Below are positions 24,198-33,667 of a stretch of 64,000 nucleotides of DNA, piece by piece. A model generated the notes under the pieces. The model did not search any database. It saw only the letters and a list, made by a program, of their open reading frames with translations, and was not told the origin of the DNA. Positions within the stretch are counted from its first letter, which is position 1, and every line of letters begins with the position of its first letter. The position numbers and the translations under genes are program-made. The DNA is from Actinacidiphila rubida (lineage in GTDB: Bacteria; Actinomycetota; Actinomycetes; Streptomycetales; Streptomycetaceae), in assembly GCF_900110255.1 (NCBI RefSeq), contig NZ_FODD01000002.1:62001-126000 (forward strand). Reading direction: 5' to 3'.

Positions 24198-27100
24198 TTG
24201 CCACTCGTTCCCGTCCCCCGGACCTGGCCCGTCGCGCTCGCGGCGATCACCGCCCTGGCGGCCGGCGCCCTGCCGGCCACCGCCGCGGCGCCCCTCGCGG
24301 CACCGCGGGCACGGCCGGCGGTCTCCGCCGCCGCGCCCCAACCCCACGGCACCGCCCGCACCGTCACCCTCATCACCGGCGACAAGGTCACCCTCGGCAC
24401 CGCCGCCGACGGCAGCCCCGTCAACTCCTTCCAGAGCCCGAGGGGTGCGTCCGCCGGATACCACCGCGCGGTGGTGGACGGCGCGACCTACGTCTACCCC
24501 GACGCCGCCCTGCCGTACGTCGCCGCCGGCACGCTGGACAAGCAGCTGTTCAACGTGACGCGCCTGATCGCGGACGGCTACGACGACGCGCACTCCGCGC
24601 GGCTGCCGCTGATCGTCCGCTACACCGACGCCGCGGCCCGCGCCCGGACCCGGCCGAAGGTGGCCGGCTCCTCGGTCGTCCGTGCGCTGAACAGCATCCA
24701 GGGCGCGGCGCTCGCGCAGGACCACGCGCAGGCCACGGCCTTCTGGTCCGCGCTCACCGGCGGGACCGCGGCCTCCACCGCCCGTTCGGCGCACCCGGCC
24801 CTCGGGGGCGGCGTCGCCAAGGTCTGGCTCGACGGACGGGTGACGGCCGACCTGGCGGACTCCACCGCACAGATCGGGGCGCCGCAGGTCTGGGCGCAGG
24901 GGAACACCGGCGCGGGCGTGAAGGTCGCGGTGCTCGACACCGGCGTCGACTCCGAACACCCCGACCTCGCCGGTCAGGTGGGCGACACCAGCAGCTTCGT
25001 CCCCAGCGAGCCGGACACCACCGACTGGAACGGCCACGGCACGCACGTCGCCTCCACGATCGCCGGCACCGGCAGCGCCTCCGACGGCAAGGAGCGGGGT
25101 GTGGCGCCCGGCGCCCGGCTGGAGATCGGGAAGGTCCTCAACTCCGAGGGCAGCGGGCAGGAGTCCTGGATCATCGCCGGCATGCAGTGGGCCGCCCAGG
25201 ACGAGCAGGCGAAGATCATCAGCATGAGCCTGGGCGGCGGAGGCGACGCCGACGACCCGATGAGCCAGGCGGTCGACCAGCTCAGCCGCGACACCGGCGC
25301 CCTGTTCGTCATCGCGGCCGGCAACGGCGGCCCGCACTCGATCGGCAGCCCCGGCGCGGCGGACGACGCGCTGACCGTCGGCGCCGTCGACTCCTCGGAC
25401 CACCTCGCCGACTTCTCCAGCCAGGGACCGCGGGTGGGTGACGACGGGCTGAAGCCCGAGATCACCGCCCCGGGCGTCGACATCGTCGCGGCCCGCTCGC
25501 ACTACACCCGCGGCGCGGGCTACTACACGACGATGAGCGGCACGTCGATGGCGACGCCGCACGTCGCGGGAACGGCCGCGCTCCTGGCCGCCGCCCACCC
25601 GGACTGGACCGGCACGCAGTTGAAGGAGGCGCTGGTCAGCAGCGCCCACGCCACGCCCGCGTACACCCCGTACCAGGCGGGCGCGGGCCGCGTGGACGCC
25701 CTGGCGGCAGTGCACGCCTCGGTGTTCGCCACCACGACCGCGTTCGCCGGCTTCCACACCTGGCCGGTCACGCCGGGCGGGACGGACGTCCGCAAGGTGA
25801 CGTACACCAACACCGGTGACACGCCGGCCGACCTGGACCTGGCGGTCGACGCGGCGGGCGCGCCGGCCGGGCTGTTCGACCTGTCCGCCGGCCACGTCAG
25901 CATCCCCGCGCACGGCACGGCCTCGGTCGACCTGACCACGCACCTGGACCGCCTGGTGCCCGACCAGCCGGTCAGCGGCATGGTCGTCGGCACCGACGCC
26001 GGCGGCACGGTCCGCGCCCGCACGCTGATCGGCGGTGCGCAGGAGGGCCAGCGCCAGACCCTGACCGTCACGGCGAAGGACCGCTCGGGCAACCCGCTGT
26101 CCGGCACGGTCATGCTGACCACGCCGCACCTGTGGACGACACTCGAACTCGACGCGTCGGGAACGGGCAAGGCACGGATGCCGGTCGGCAGCTACAGCGG
26201 CTGGCTCATCTCCGACGTGCAGGGCGCGAGCGGGCCGCACTCGCGCGGCATGGCACTGCTCAGCTTCAACGACGTATCGCTCGACCAGGACCGGACCGTC
26301 ACGCTCGACGCGCGCCAGGCTCGCCGGATCGCGGCCCGGGTGCCCGGTCAGACCACGCCGGTCGCGCCCCGGCTGGAGGTCCTGCGGTCCTTCCCGGACA
26401 CCCTCGTCGAGACCACCATGCTGCCCAACGAGTCGTACGACAGCATCTGGGCGCTGCCCACGGGCAAGAAGGTGACCGACGGCACCTTCGAGTTCGGGGC
26501 GCGGTTCCGGCTGGAGGAACCGGCGCTCACGCTGGCGACCGGCAAGCGGGAGTATGTCGATCCGCTGGTCAAGCGGGCGGCCGTACCGCTGCCCGCGGGC
26601 ACCAGGAAGCTGGCCGCCGTGTACGCCGGTGACGGCTCGGCGCTGGCGTCCCGTCACGACCTGGGCGGAAAGGCCGTGGTGGTCCGTGCCGACGGCGTCT
26701 CGGACATCCAGGCCCAGGCGGAGGCCGCGGCCGCGGCGGGCGCCAGGCTGCTCGTCGTCGTCAACAACGGCACCGGCCGGATGGACCCGTGGGACGAGAG
26801 CCCGTGGAGCCCGCTGAGCCCGGCGCCGCTGACCGTGGCCACGCTCGACGCCGACCAGGGCGCGGACCTGATCGCCGCGATCGGGCGCGGTGACGGAACC
26901 CTGACCGTCGACTCGCACCCGACCACGGACTACCTCTACGACGTGGTCCACCACTGGTCCGGCGGCGTCCCGGCCGACCCGACCTGGAGCGAGACGCGGG
27001 ACAGTCTCGCCCGGGTCGACGTGTCCTTCCGGAACTACCGGCAGGGCAAGGCGATGGAGTACCGCACCGACGTGTGGCACGGCTGGGTGGACGGCAACCA

Positions 27101-27908
27101 GCTGACCGCGCCCGCCCAGGGCGAGCGGACCGACTGGGTCACCTCCGGCGTCGACTGGGTGGACGACGCCTTCATCGTCTCGGAGACCGGGCAGCACGCG
27201 GTCGACGTCCTCCACTACACGGCCGGCAGGCCCGCGAAGGTCACCTGGTTCGGTCCGATCCAGCGGCCCCGCATGGGTCCCGCCTACCAGCCGGTGCGGT
27301 ATCTCGACACGATGTACGTCGTCGCGCCGGGCTGGGGCGACTCCGGCCACGGGCACGTCGGAGAAGCCGGCGGCAACTTCGACGTGAAGGACTGGGTGTC
27401 GCTCTACCAGGGTGACCGGCAGCTCGACTGGGGCAACGCCGAGTGGCTCCAGGTCCCCGGGCTCGCCGCGGACCGCCTGCCGTACCGGCTGGTGGTCGAC
27501 AACGACCGCGCGGCGTGGGCCGACCCGTACTCCACGCACACGCTGACCGAGTGGGACTTCACCTCGGCCGGGACCGGCGCGGACGCCGCCGTCGCCCTGC
27601 CGCTGATCCAGCTCGACTACGCGGTGGACACCGACACCGCGGGCCGCGCGGACCGGCACGCCGACCTCACCGTCACCGCCTCGCAACTGCCGGGCGTGAC
27701 CGCGGCCGTCGGCAGGCCGTCCGTCGACATCTCGTACGACGACGGCACGACGTGGCAGCACGCCGGCCTGGACCACCGTGGTGACGGCTGGCGGACGTCG
27801 CTGCATGCGCCGAAGTCGGCCGGTTTCGCCACCCTCCGGGTGACGGCCCGGGACGCCGCGGGCGACACCGTCTCCCAGACGATCACGCGGGCGTTCGGCC
27901 TGCGCTGA
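24198..27908 (+). CDS. Secreted subtilisin-like serine protease (S8)
   Basis: A 1236-residue exported protease. A signal peptide (VALAAITALAAGALPATAAA) and a propeptide precede the S8 domain, with the triad Asp247 (VAVLDTGVD), His280 (NGHGTHVAS) and Ser450 (GTSMATPHVAG) and the oxyanion Asn in AAGNGG. A protease-associated-like insert (KAVVVRADGVSDIQAQAEAA...VVVNNGTG) and long beta-rich C-terminal domains follow. It degrades extracellular protein. The TTG at 24198 was preferred because GGGGAG precedes it at correct spacing and the signal peptide then has normal length. ATG at 24153 is the alternative and adds 15 residues. It is followed by a strong terminator. Confidence 0.9.
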   Translation: MPLVPVPRTWPVALAAITALAAGALPATAAAPLAAPRARPAVSAAAPQPHGTARTVTLITGDKVTLGTAADGSPVNSFQSPRGASAGYHRAVVDGATYVYPDAALPYVAAGTLDKQLFNVTRLIADGYDDAHSARLPLIVRYTDAAARARTRPKVAGSSVVRALNSIQGAALAQDHAQATAFWSALTGGTAASTARSAHPALGGGVAKVWLDGRVTADLADSTAQIGAPQVWAQGNTGAGVKVAVLDTGVDSEHPDLAGQVGDTSSFVPSEPDTTDWNGHGTHVASTIAGTGSASDGKERGVAPGARLEIGKVLNSEGSGQESWIIAGMQWAAQDEQAKIISMSLGGGGDADDPMSQAVDQLSRDTGALFVIAAGNGGPHSIGSPGAADDALTVGAVDSSDHLADFSSQGPRVGDDGLKPEITAPGVDIVAARSHYTRGAGYYTTMSGTSMATPHVAGTAALLAAAHPDWTGTQLKEALVSSAHATPAYTPYQAGAGRVDALAAVHASVFATTTAFAGFHTWPVTPGGTDVRKVTYTNTGDTPADLDLAVDAAGAPAGLFDLSAGHVSIPAHGTASVDLTTHLDRLVPDQPVSGMVVGTDAGGTVRARTLIGGAQEGQRQTLTVTAKDRSGNPLSGTVMLTTPHLWTTLELDASGTGKARMPVGSYSGWLISDVQGASGPHSRGMALLSFNDVSLDQDRTVTLDARQARRIAARVPGQTTPVAPRLEVLRSFPDTLVETTMLPNESYDSIWALPTGKKVTDGTFEFGARFRLEEPALTLATGKREYVDPLVKRAAVPLPAGTRKLAAVYAGDGSALASRHDLGGKAVVVRADGVSDIQAQAEAAAAAGARLLVVVNNGTGRMDPWDESPWSPLSPAPLTVATLDADQGADLIAAIGRGDGTLTVDSHPTTDYLYDVVHHWSGGVPADPTWSETRDSLARVDVSFRNYRQGKAMEYRTDVWHGWVDGNQLTAPAQGERTDWVTSGVDWVDDAFIVSETGQHAVDVLHYTAGRPAKVTWFGPIQRPRMGPAYQPVRYLDTMYVVAPGWGDSGHGHVGEAGGNFDVKDWVSLYQGDRQLDWGNAEWLQVPGLAADRLPYRLVVDNDRAAWADPYSTHTLTEWDFTSAGTGADAAVALPLIQLDYAVDTDTAGRADRHADLTVTASQLPGVTAAVGRPSVDISYDDGTTWQHAGLDHRGDGWRTSLHAPKSAGFATLRVTARDAAGDTVSQTITRAFGLR

Positions 27909-27944
27909 CGCCCTTCGGCCGAACCGGCCGAACCCGCACGACGA

Positions 27945-27985
27945 CGTCGGCCTGCAGGACCCGGTCCGGGTCCCGCAGGCCGACG
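27945..27985. terminator. Strong terminator after the subtilase
   Basis: The outer arms CGTCGGCCTGC (27945-27955) and GCAGGCCGACG (27975-27985) and the inner arms GGACCCGG/CCGGGTCC around one base give a hairpin of nineteen pairs with single-base bulges. It lies between convergent genes and may act both ways. Confidence 0.8.
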
Positions 27986-28115
27986 TTCGTGCCAGGCGCC
28001 CGGGTCGGGCCACGCTGCCTTCCGATCCCGGGGGTTCGGGCCGAGGACCTGGACGACGTCCACGCTCGCAGGGCCGGCGAGATCCAGGTCGTCCACGGGT
28101 TCCGCTGAGGAAGCC

Positions 28116-28655
28116 TCACACGGACCGCGTCGCCGGGGACCGCATGCCGAGCCACTGCTCGGCGTCCCAGGCGTGGAACCGCTCCACCTCGGTGAACCCG
28201 AGCTTCGCCGCGAGCCGCATCGAGCCGGCGTTCGCGGTCTGGGTGGCGAGCACCACCGGCTCGCCGGGAAGGACGCCGTCGAACCAGTCGAGCGCCGCCG
28301 TGCACGCCTCGGCGGCGTACCCCAGCCCCCACGCCCGCGGCAGGAACAGGTAGCCGAGATCGGCCTTCCCCGCGGCGGCCGGGCGATGGCGCTCCGACGC
28401 TCTCCTGATCAGGATCTGGCCGATCATCCCCCCGTCGAGCTCCACGACGAAACTCCCCGGCCACCGCTCCGGCACCGCGGGCAACTCGCGTTCGAGCTCG
28501 TCCCGCGGGCGAGGCCCCCCGAGGTAGGTGTGCACCTCCGGCGACGCCAGCAACTCGACGAACGCCGCGCGGTCCCGGGCCTCGGACGCGCGCAGCACGA
28601 GTCTTCCGGTCGTGATCGGGGCGGGCGGCCAGGCAATGGATCCCAGTTCGGACAT
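28116..28655 (-). CDS. GNAT family N-acetyltransferase (RimJ/RimL-like)
   Basis: A 179-residue acetyltransferase. It starts with the usual PITTGRLVLRASEARDRAAF strand-turn, then LGYLFLPRAWGLGYAAEACT, the acetyl-CoA binding region, and TQTANAGSMRLAAKLGFTEV, the motif A/B helix in which NxxSxRLxxKLGF is typical of RimJ/RimL enzymes. It transfers acetyl from acetyl-CoA to an amine of a small molecule or a protein N-terminus. The gene is single, with a terminator beyond its 3' end. The substrate is unknown. Confidence 0.9.
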   Translation of the reverse strand: MSELGSIAWPPAPITTGRLVLRASEARDRAAFVELLASPEVHTYLGGPRPRDELERELPAVPERWPGSFVVELDGGMIGQILIRRASERHRPAAAGKADLGYLFLPRAWGLGYAAEACTAALDWFDGVLPGEPVVLATQTANAGSMRLAAKLGFTEVERFHAWDAEQWLGMRSPATRSV

Positions 28656-28826
28656 CTGCGCACCCTAACAAGGCGGCCGGACGCCGGTCGACGGTCCACC
28701 GGAGCGGGCCTCCGCTCCGACGCACCGTCACCGCGGGAAACGCGTGGCCGCGGTGGACGTCGGGGGCCGGCGTCGGCGCAACCCCTTGCCACGCGCGGGC
28801 CCCCACTGTAGGTTCCCGGAATCGCG

Positions 28827-28840
28827 TGACAACGATGTCA
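28827..28840. promoter_or_regulatory. Perfect LacI-type palindrome upstream of GH92 mannosidase
   Basis: TGACA-ACGA-TGTCA has perfect arms with a CG centre, 40-53 bases before the GH92 start, at the position of a promoter operator. A near copy precedes the GH31 gene. A sugar-responsive LacI-family repressor is inferred; none is encoded in the window. Confidence 0.55.
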
Positions 28841-28879
28841 TGGCGGTGTCAGGTGAAACGGCGCGCCAAGAGGGGCAAC

Positions 28880-31800
28880 ATGCGGCGGCGAGTTCTGAAC
28901 GTCCATCCCATGCGGGCTGCCCTGCGCGCCGTCGTCACGTCGGCGCTCGTGCTCGCCGGCCTGACGGCCGTGCCCGGCGCAGCCGGCGCCGCCGACACGG
29001 CCTCCGCGCCGGCCGACCCGGCAGCGCTGGTCGCGCCCCTGGCCGGCACCGCGGCGGGCGGCGGGACGTACCCCGGCGCCGCACTGCCGTTCGGCATGGT
29101 GCAGTTCAGCCCGAACACCGAGTCGGCCGAGGGCGGCGGCTACGAGTACACGAACCCGAAGACGTGGGGGCTCGGGCTCAACCACCTCTCGGGGCCGGGG
29201 TGCGCCGCCATGGGCGACGTGACGTCGCTGCCGGTGACCGGTGCCGTCAAGTCCCTTGATCCGCACGCCGACGAGGTCACGATCGACCACGCCACGGAGG
29301 ACGCGCACCCGGGCTCGTACGCCGTCGACCTGGCGGGCGTGCACACCGAGGTGACCGCGACCACCCGTACCGGCTGGGCGCGTTACACGTTCCCGGCCGG
29401 CTCGACGCCCGGCGTGCTGGTGAGCCCCGGCGGCGGCTTCCGCGGTGCGTCCGCCGCGAACGTCGACGTCGTCGGCGACCACACCGTCGAGGGATCGGTC
29501 GGGACGTACGGGTACTTCAACACCTGCCCGTCCAAGAGCTACAACCACTACACCGTCTACTTCTCGATGCAGTTCGACCAGCCGTTCAGCTCGTTCGCCA
29601 CGGGCAGCGGCACCGCCGTCAGGACGGGACAGGCGTCCGCCACCGGCGCCGGCAGTGGGGCCTACCTCTCGTTCGCGGCTCGCGACGTCGTCGCCAAGGT
29701 GGGCATCTCGTACGTCTCGCTCGACGGCGCGCGGGGCAATCTCGCAGCCGAGGGAACGGCGGGCTTCGGCTTCGACGGAGTCCGCGCGGCTGCCGCGGCG
29801 CAGTGGAACACCCTGCTGTCGCGGGTCGGGATCCAAGGCGGCACGGACCAGCAGCAGTCGACGTTCTACACGGCGCTGTACCACTCGCTGCTCGACCCGA
29901 ACGTGTACTCGGACGCGGACGGCGACTACACGGGCTTCGACGGCGCAGTGCACCACGAGCCGGGCGGGCACGCGCACTACACGGCGTTCTCCATGTGGGA
30001 CACCTACCGCGCGCAGCAGCAGGTCCTCGACCTGGTGGCGCCCGAACGCGTCGCCGACATGGCGCACAGCCTGCTGGAGGACTCGCAGCAGGGCGGGTGG
30101 ATGCCGAAGTGGCCGTACGCGCAGTACTACACGAACGAGATGGTGGGCGACCCGGCGGCGAACCTCCTCACCGACGCCTATCTGAAGGGCCTGGTGCGTC
30201 CCGAGGACGTGCGCCCGATCTATGACGCGCTCGTCAAGAACGCGACCCGGTTGCCCGACCCCGCGCAGACACCGTTCGAGGGCCGCACCGGACTCGCCGA
30301 GTACCTCAACGCGGGTTACGTGCCGCTGGGGAGCACCGGCGACTACTCGACCGCGGTGTCGGACCAGCTCGAATACGGTGTCAACGACTGCGCGTTGTCG
30401 CTCTACGCCGGCAGGCTGGGCGAGCACGCCGACGCCGCACGGTTCCTCGACCGGTCGCAGCGGTACCGGAACGTCGTCGACCCGCAGACCGGCTTCGCGC
30501 AGCCGCGCCGGGCCGACGGCTCGTGGCTCACGCCCTTCGACCCGGCGAGCGAGAGCGGGTTCAAGGAGGGCTCCGCCTGGCACTACACGTGGCTGGCGCC
30601 CCAGGACGTGACGGGACTGGCGAACGCGCTCGGCGGGGTCGGCCCGACGGTCGCGAAGCTCGACCGGTTCTTCTCGTACGGCCGGCTGGCCGCGGACCCC
30701 GCGGGCGTCGCGGCCACCACGTGGGGTGCCGAGGACCAGTACAACCCGGACAACGAGACGGACCTGCAGGCCCCGTACCTGTACACGTACCTCGGCCAGC
30801 CGTGGAAGACCGCGGACGTCGTGCGCGCCGCCGAGACCCTGTACGACACCAGCCCCACCGGGGTCACCGGCAACGACGACCTCGGCACGATGTCCAGTTG
30901 GTACGTGCTGTCGTCGCTGGGGCTGTACCCGTTCCTCGCCGGTTCCGACCAGTACACGGTGACGAGCCCGCTGTTCACCCACGCCGTCGTGCATCTGCAG
31001 CAACCGTGGTACCACTCGCCGGAGTTGGTGATCGACGCGCCCGGCGCCTCCGCCGCCGACCGCTACGTCCAGGGCCTGACCATCGACAACGCGCCCGTGA
31101 ACACGAGCGTCGTCAGCCATCGCGCGATCCAGGACGGCGCCACGCTGCACTTCGACCTCGGGGACCGGCCGAGCGACTGGGCCACCGGGACCGGCACTCC
31201 GGTGTCCGCGTGCGCGGCGACGCCGCACACGGCCGATGTCCGGGTCACCGCGGTCACGTCCACGCCCGGTGCCGCCGGCGATGCGGGCACGATGACGGTG
31301 CGGCTCACCAACGCCGGTGACTCCGCCGCCACCCACGTGACGATCGGCGCGCAGGGGCCGTGGCCGGTGCCCGCGGCCACGCTTCCCGCGATCGCTCCCG
31401 GCCACTCGGCAACGGTCACCCTCCAGGTCGCGCCGCCGCCGGACACGAAGCCCGGCAGCTATCCGGTGACGGTCACCGCGGACTGGGCGGGCAACGGTGG
31501 GAGCGGCAGGGCCCTCACCACGTTCTCCACCGCGCGGTACCAGGTGGCCGCGAACTCGCTGCCGCAGTTGTTCGACACGGTGGGCACCAGCCCGGACGCC
31601 GACCGGAGCGTCGGCAACCTCGACGGCGGCCACAACAGCCTGTCCCGGGACGCGCTCGCCGCGGCGGGCCTGACTCCGGGTGCGACGGTCAACGTCGGCG
31701 GGGCCGCGCTCACGTGGCCGGCGAGTACGGCGGGACAGCCGGACGACGTCGTGGCCGCGGGTCAGGCGATCCGGCCGGCCGCGCCGGGAAGCGCGGACAC

Positions 31801-32143
31801 CCTCGCGTTCCTCGCGACCGCCGGCTCCGGCGGTCCGGTCACGGCGACGGGGCAGATCGTCTACACCGACGGCACCGTGCAGCCGTACACGCTCCACGTG
31901 AGCGACTGGACGATGCACCACGACCAGGACCAGCTGCTCGCCGGGGAGACGGTGGCGGCCAAAACGGCGTACCGCAACCTGGCGTCCGGACCGCAGCAGA
32001 CGAGCACGTACGTGTTCGGCGTGACGGTGCCGGTCGACGCGTCGCGGACCGTCGCGTCGGTCGTGCTGCCGTCCGGCTACTCGGGGCGGCTCAACCTCTT
32101 CGCGATGGGCCTCGCCCACGCGCAGGCCGCTCCCACCCCGTGA
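28880..32143 (+). CDS. Secreted GH92 alpha-mannosidase
   Basis: A 1087-residue extracellular enzyme. The signal peptide (AALRAVVTSALVLAGLTAV) is followed by the GH92 beta-sandwich (GTYPGAALPFGMVQFSPNTE, then NHLSGPGCAAMGDV) and the (alpha/alpha)6 domain. Catalytic motifs are FKEGSAWHYTW, with the acid Glu, and TGNDDLGTMSSWYVLSSLG, with the base Asp. An NPCBM-associated NEW3-like domain (VRLTNAGDSAATHVTIGAQG) and a C-terminal beta domain complete it. GH92 enzymes are calcium-dependent exo-mannosidases acting on N-glycans and yeast mannans. ATG at 28880 has a GAGGGG site and directly precedes the signal peptide. The cupin gene follows at 13 bases and may be co-transcribed. Confidence 0.93.
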   Translation: MRRRVLNVHPMRAALRAVVTSALVLAGLTAVPGAAGAADTASAPADPAALVAPLAGTAAGGGTYPGAALPFGMVQFSPNTESAEGGGYEYTNPKTWGLGLNHLSGPGCAAMGDVTSLPVTGAVKSLDPHADEVTIDHATEDAHPGSYAVDLAGVHTEVTATTRTGWARYTFPAGSTPGVLVSPGGGFRGASAANVDVVGDHTVEGSVGTYGYFNTCPSKSYNHYTVYFSMQFDQPFSSFATGSGTAVRTGQASATGAGSGAYLSFAARDVVAKVGISYVSLDGARGNLAAEGTAGFGFDGVRAAAAAQWNTLLSRVGIQGGTDQQQSTFYTALYHSLLDPNVYSDADGDYTGFDGAVHHEPGGHAHYTAFSMWDTYRAQQQVLDLVAPERVADMAHSLLEDSQQGGWMPKWPYAQYYTNEMVGDPAANLLTDAYLKGLVRPEDVRPIYDALVKNATRLPDPAQTPFEGRTGLAEYLNAGYVPLGSTGDYSTAVSDQLEYGVNDCALSLYAGRLGEHADAARFLDRSQRYRNVVDPQTGFAQPRRADGSWLTPFDPASESGFKEGSAWHYTWLAPQDVTGLANALGGVGPTVAKLDRFFSYGRLAADPAGVAATTWGAEDQYNPDNETDLQAPYLYTYLGQPWKTADVVRAAETLYDTSPTGVTGNDDLGTMSSWYVLSSLGLYPFLAGSDQYTVTSPLFTHAVVHLQQPWYHSPELVIDAPGASAADRYVQGLTIDNAPVNTSVVSHRAIQDGATLHFDLGDRPSDWATGTGTPVSACAATPHTADVRVTAVTSTPGAAGDAGTMTVRLTNAGDSAATHVTIGAQGPWPVPAATLPAIAPGHSATVTLQVAPPPDTKPGSYPVTVTADWAGNGGSGRALTTFSTARYQVAANSLPQLFDTVGTSPDADRSVGNLDGGHNSLSRDALAAAGLTPGATVNVGGAALTWPASTAGQPDDVVAAGQAIRPAAPGSADTLAFLATAGSGGPVTATGQIVYTDGTVQPYTLHVSDWTMHHDQDQLLAGETVAAKTAYRNLASGPQQTSTYVFGVTVPVDASRTVASVVLPSGYSGRLNLFAMGLAHAQAAPTP

Positions 32144-32156
32144 CGGAGGAGTCGAG

Positions 32157-32492
32157 GTGAAGGACGAGCACGAGTTCCGTCCGACGGACGCCATGCCGTG
32201 GCACCCGGGGCCGGTGCCCGGCACGCACGAGAAGGTCCTGAGCCGCGACGAGGCGGATCCCGGCATCCTGACCCGCCTGGTCCGCTGGGAGCCGGGGTTC
32301 GCCACTCCGGCCGCCGTGATCCGCCACGAGTGGGCGGAGGAGGTCTACCTGCTCGAGGGCGCGTTGCACGATCTCACCCTCGGCGAGACGTTCTCCGCCG
32401 GCTGGTTCGCCTGCCGTCCACCGCTGATGCCGCACGGCCCGTACCGCACCGCCGAGGGGTGCGTGATGCTGGAGATCCGCTACCGCGCCTGA
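32157..32492 (+). CDS. Cupin-domain protein (ChrR-like)
   Basis: A 111-residue single-domain cupin. The metal-binding pattern is EWAEEVYLLEGAL in the first motif and PLMPHGPYRT in the second, and the opening MPWHPGPVPGTHEKVL resembles the cupin half of ChrR-type proteins. Such cupins bind a metal and act as enzymes or sensors. It follows the GH92 gene by 13 bases, with a GGAGGA ribosome site before GTG 32157. The specific role is unknown. Confidence 0.85.
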   Translation: MKDEHEFRPTDAMPWHPGPVPGTHEKVLSRDEADPGILTRLVRWEPGFATPAAVIRHEWAEEVYLLEGALHDLTLGETFSAGWFACRPPLMPHGPYRTAEGCVMLEIRYRA

Positions 32493-32572
32493 GAGCGCGA
32501 CTGCGACGGTCGTCCCCGAGCTGGGCGGCACACCCGTTCCGGGGACCCGGAGCTCGCCGCGCAGGAGGCCCG

Positions 32573-32959
32573 ATGAGTTACAGCGTCTTCGTCCAGCGCT
32601 TCGCGCACGGCGACGCGGCCCCGATGGACGACGCGCTCGCCCAGGAACTGCTGGCGCCCTATGTCGTGCGCAGCGAGCCGGAGTTCGGGTTCGTCCGGAT
32701 CGCGGCGAGCGACGGTGGCCGAGCCGACGTCTACGCGAGCCCGGGCAGCCTCATGGTGAGCCGCTTCTCCTGGGGCGGGATCCTCGACGTCCTCGCCGGA
32801 CTGGTCGAACGCCTCGACGCGGTCCTCCTTCTGCAGGAGGGCGTGGCCGTCCTGGCCACCGCCGGGCAACGCGCCCACCTCCCGCCGGAACTCCAGCCCG
32901 ACGCTGTCGTCGTCGACCTCACCGGCGCCGCCGTCCGGGCGGTCATCGAAGGACTCTGA
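32573..32959 (+). CDS. Hypothetical protein
   Basis: A 128-residue soluble protein with a clear start (CAGGAGG upstream of ATG 32573). It has a ferredoxin-like or small alpha/beta look: SYSVFVQRFAHGDAAPMDD, an aromatic strand FGFVRIAASDG, ADVYASPG, and a hydrophobic C-terminal half rich in Leu/Val (LDVLAGLVERLDAVLLLQEG). The family seems familiar from Streptomyces genomes but I know no function. The gene is 80 bases after the cupin. Confidence 0.75.
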   Translation: MSYSVFVQRFAHGDAAPMDDALAQELLAPYVVRSEPEFGFVRIAASDGGRADVYASPGSLMVSRFSWGGILDVLAGLVERLDAVLLLQEGVAVLATAGQRAHLPPELQPDAVVVDLTGAAVRAVIEGL

Positions 32960-33150
32960 CGCGCCAGGCGGCGGCAGCACCGGGGCCGGGACGGGGGCCG
33001 CACGTGTCGTGCAGGCCTCCCCGTGTCCCGCAAGGGCCGCCTCGGAACGGGTTACGCACCGTTTGGCCGTTTCCCTGGGGGACGGCACGGTTTCCCCTAG
33101 GATGGCGCTCTCGCCGGCCGCTCGAGGCCGGCCAGTGCCAGGGGGGCACC

Positions 33151-33606
33151 GTGTTTCGCTTCAGGGGAGTGGCTGCCGCATGCCTCGCGACGGCCGGCGC
33201 CGCCGCGGTCGTCGTGACGGGGAGCCCGGCGCAGGCCGCCGGGACGTTGCACATATCGGAGATCTACTACAACAGCCCGGGGACCGACACCCGCAGCAAC
33301 ACCAGTCTCAACTACGAGTGGGTGCAGGTCACCAACTCCACGACGAAGGCCGTGAGTCTGACCGGCTGGACGCTCACCGACTCGTCCCGGCACGTGTACA
33401 CGTTCGGCTCGTTCTCGCTCGGCGCGGGGAAGTCGGTGCGCGTGCACACCGGGAAGGGCACGAACACCGCGGCCAACCGCTACCAGGGCCGCGCGGCCTA
33501 CGTGTGGAACAACGACCGCGACACGGCGACGCTGCGGCGTTCGACGGGCTCGTGGGCCGACGCGTGCAGCTACAACGACGCGACGCGCAGCTACGTGTAC
33601 TGCTGA
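33151..33606 (+). CDS. Secreted lamin-tail domain protein
   Basis: A 151-residue exported protein. A short signal peptide (AAACLATAGAAAVVVTGSPAQA) is followed by a lamin-tail (LTD) immunoglobulin-like fold: LHISEIYYNSPG, NYEWVQVTNSTTKAVSLTGW, TLTDSSRHVYTFGS, LGAGKSVRVHTGKG and WNNDRDTATLR. Bacterial secreted LTD proteins are often attached to nucleases or surface proteins; here it stands alone. GTG at 33151 is preceded by GGGGGG at the right distance. A terminator follows. Confidence 0.9.
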   Translation: MFRFRGVAAACLATAGAAAVVVTGSPAQAAGTLHISEIYYNSPGTDTRSNTSLNYEWVQVTNSTTKAVSLTGWTLTDSSRHVYTFGSFSLGAGKSVRVHTGKGTNTAANRYQGRAAYVWNNDRDTATLRRSTGSWADACSYNDATRSYVYC

Positions 33607-33616
33607 ACAAGACGGA

Positions 33617-33651
33617 GCGCCCCCGTACGGCCGTCGGCCGGGCGGGGGCGC
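33617..33651 (+). terminator. Terminator after the lamin-tail gene
   Basis: GCGCCCCCG (33617-33625) pairs with CGGGGGCGC (33643-33651), with GGCCG/CGGCC pairing possible inside the loop. It begins 11 bases after the stop and faces the convergent rhomboid gene. Confidence 0.75.
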
Positions 33652-33667
33652 CTCGCCGCCGGGGCCG

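Noticed and set aside
24099..28013. 1304-codon minus-strand open frame
   Set aside because: Antisense to the subtilase, which has a complete catalytic triad and signal peptide.
28016..28110. Truncated gene remnant after the GNAT gene
   Set aside because: Short peptide-like runs on the minus strand have no start, and the segment is explained by short direct repeats (CGTCCACG) near the terminator.
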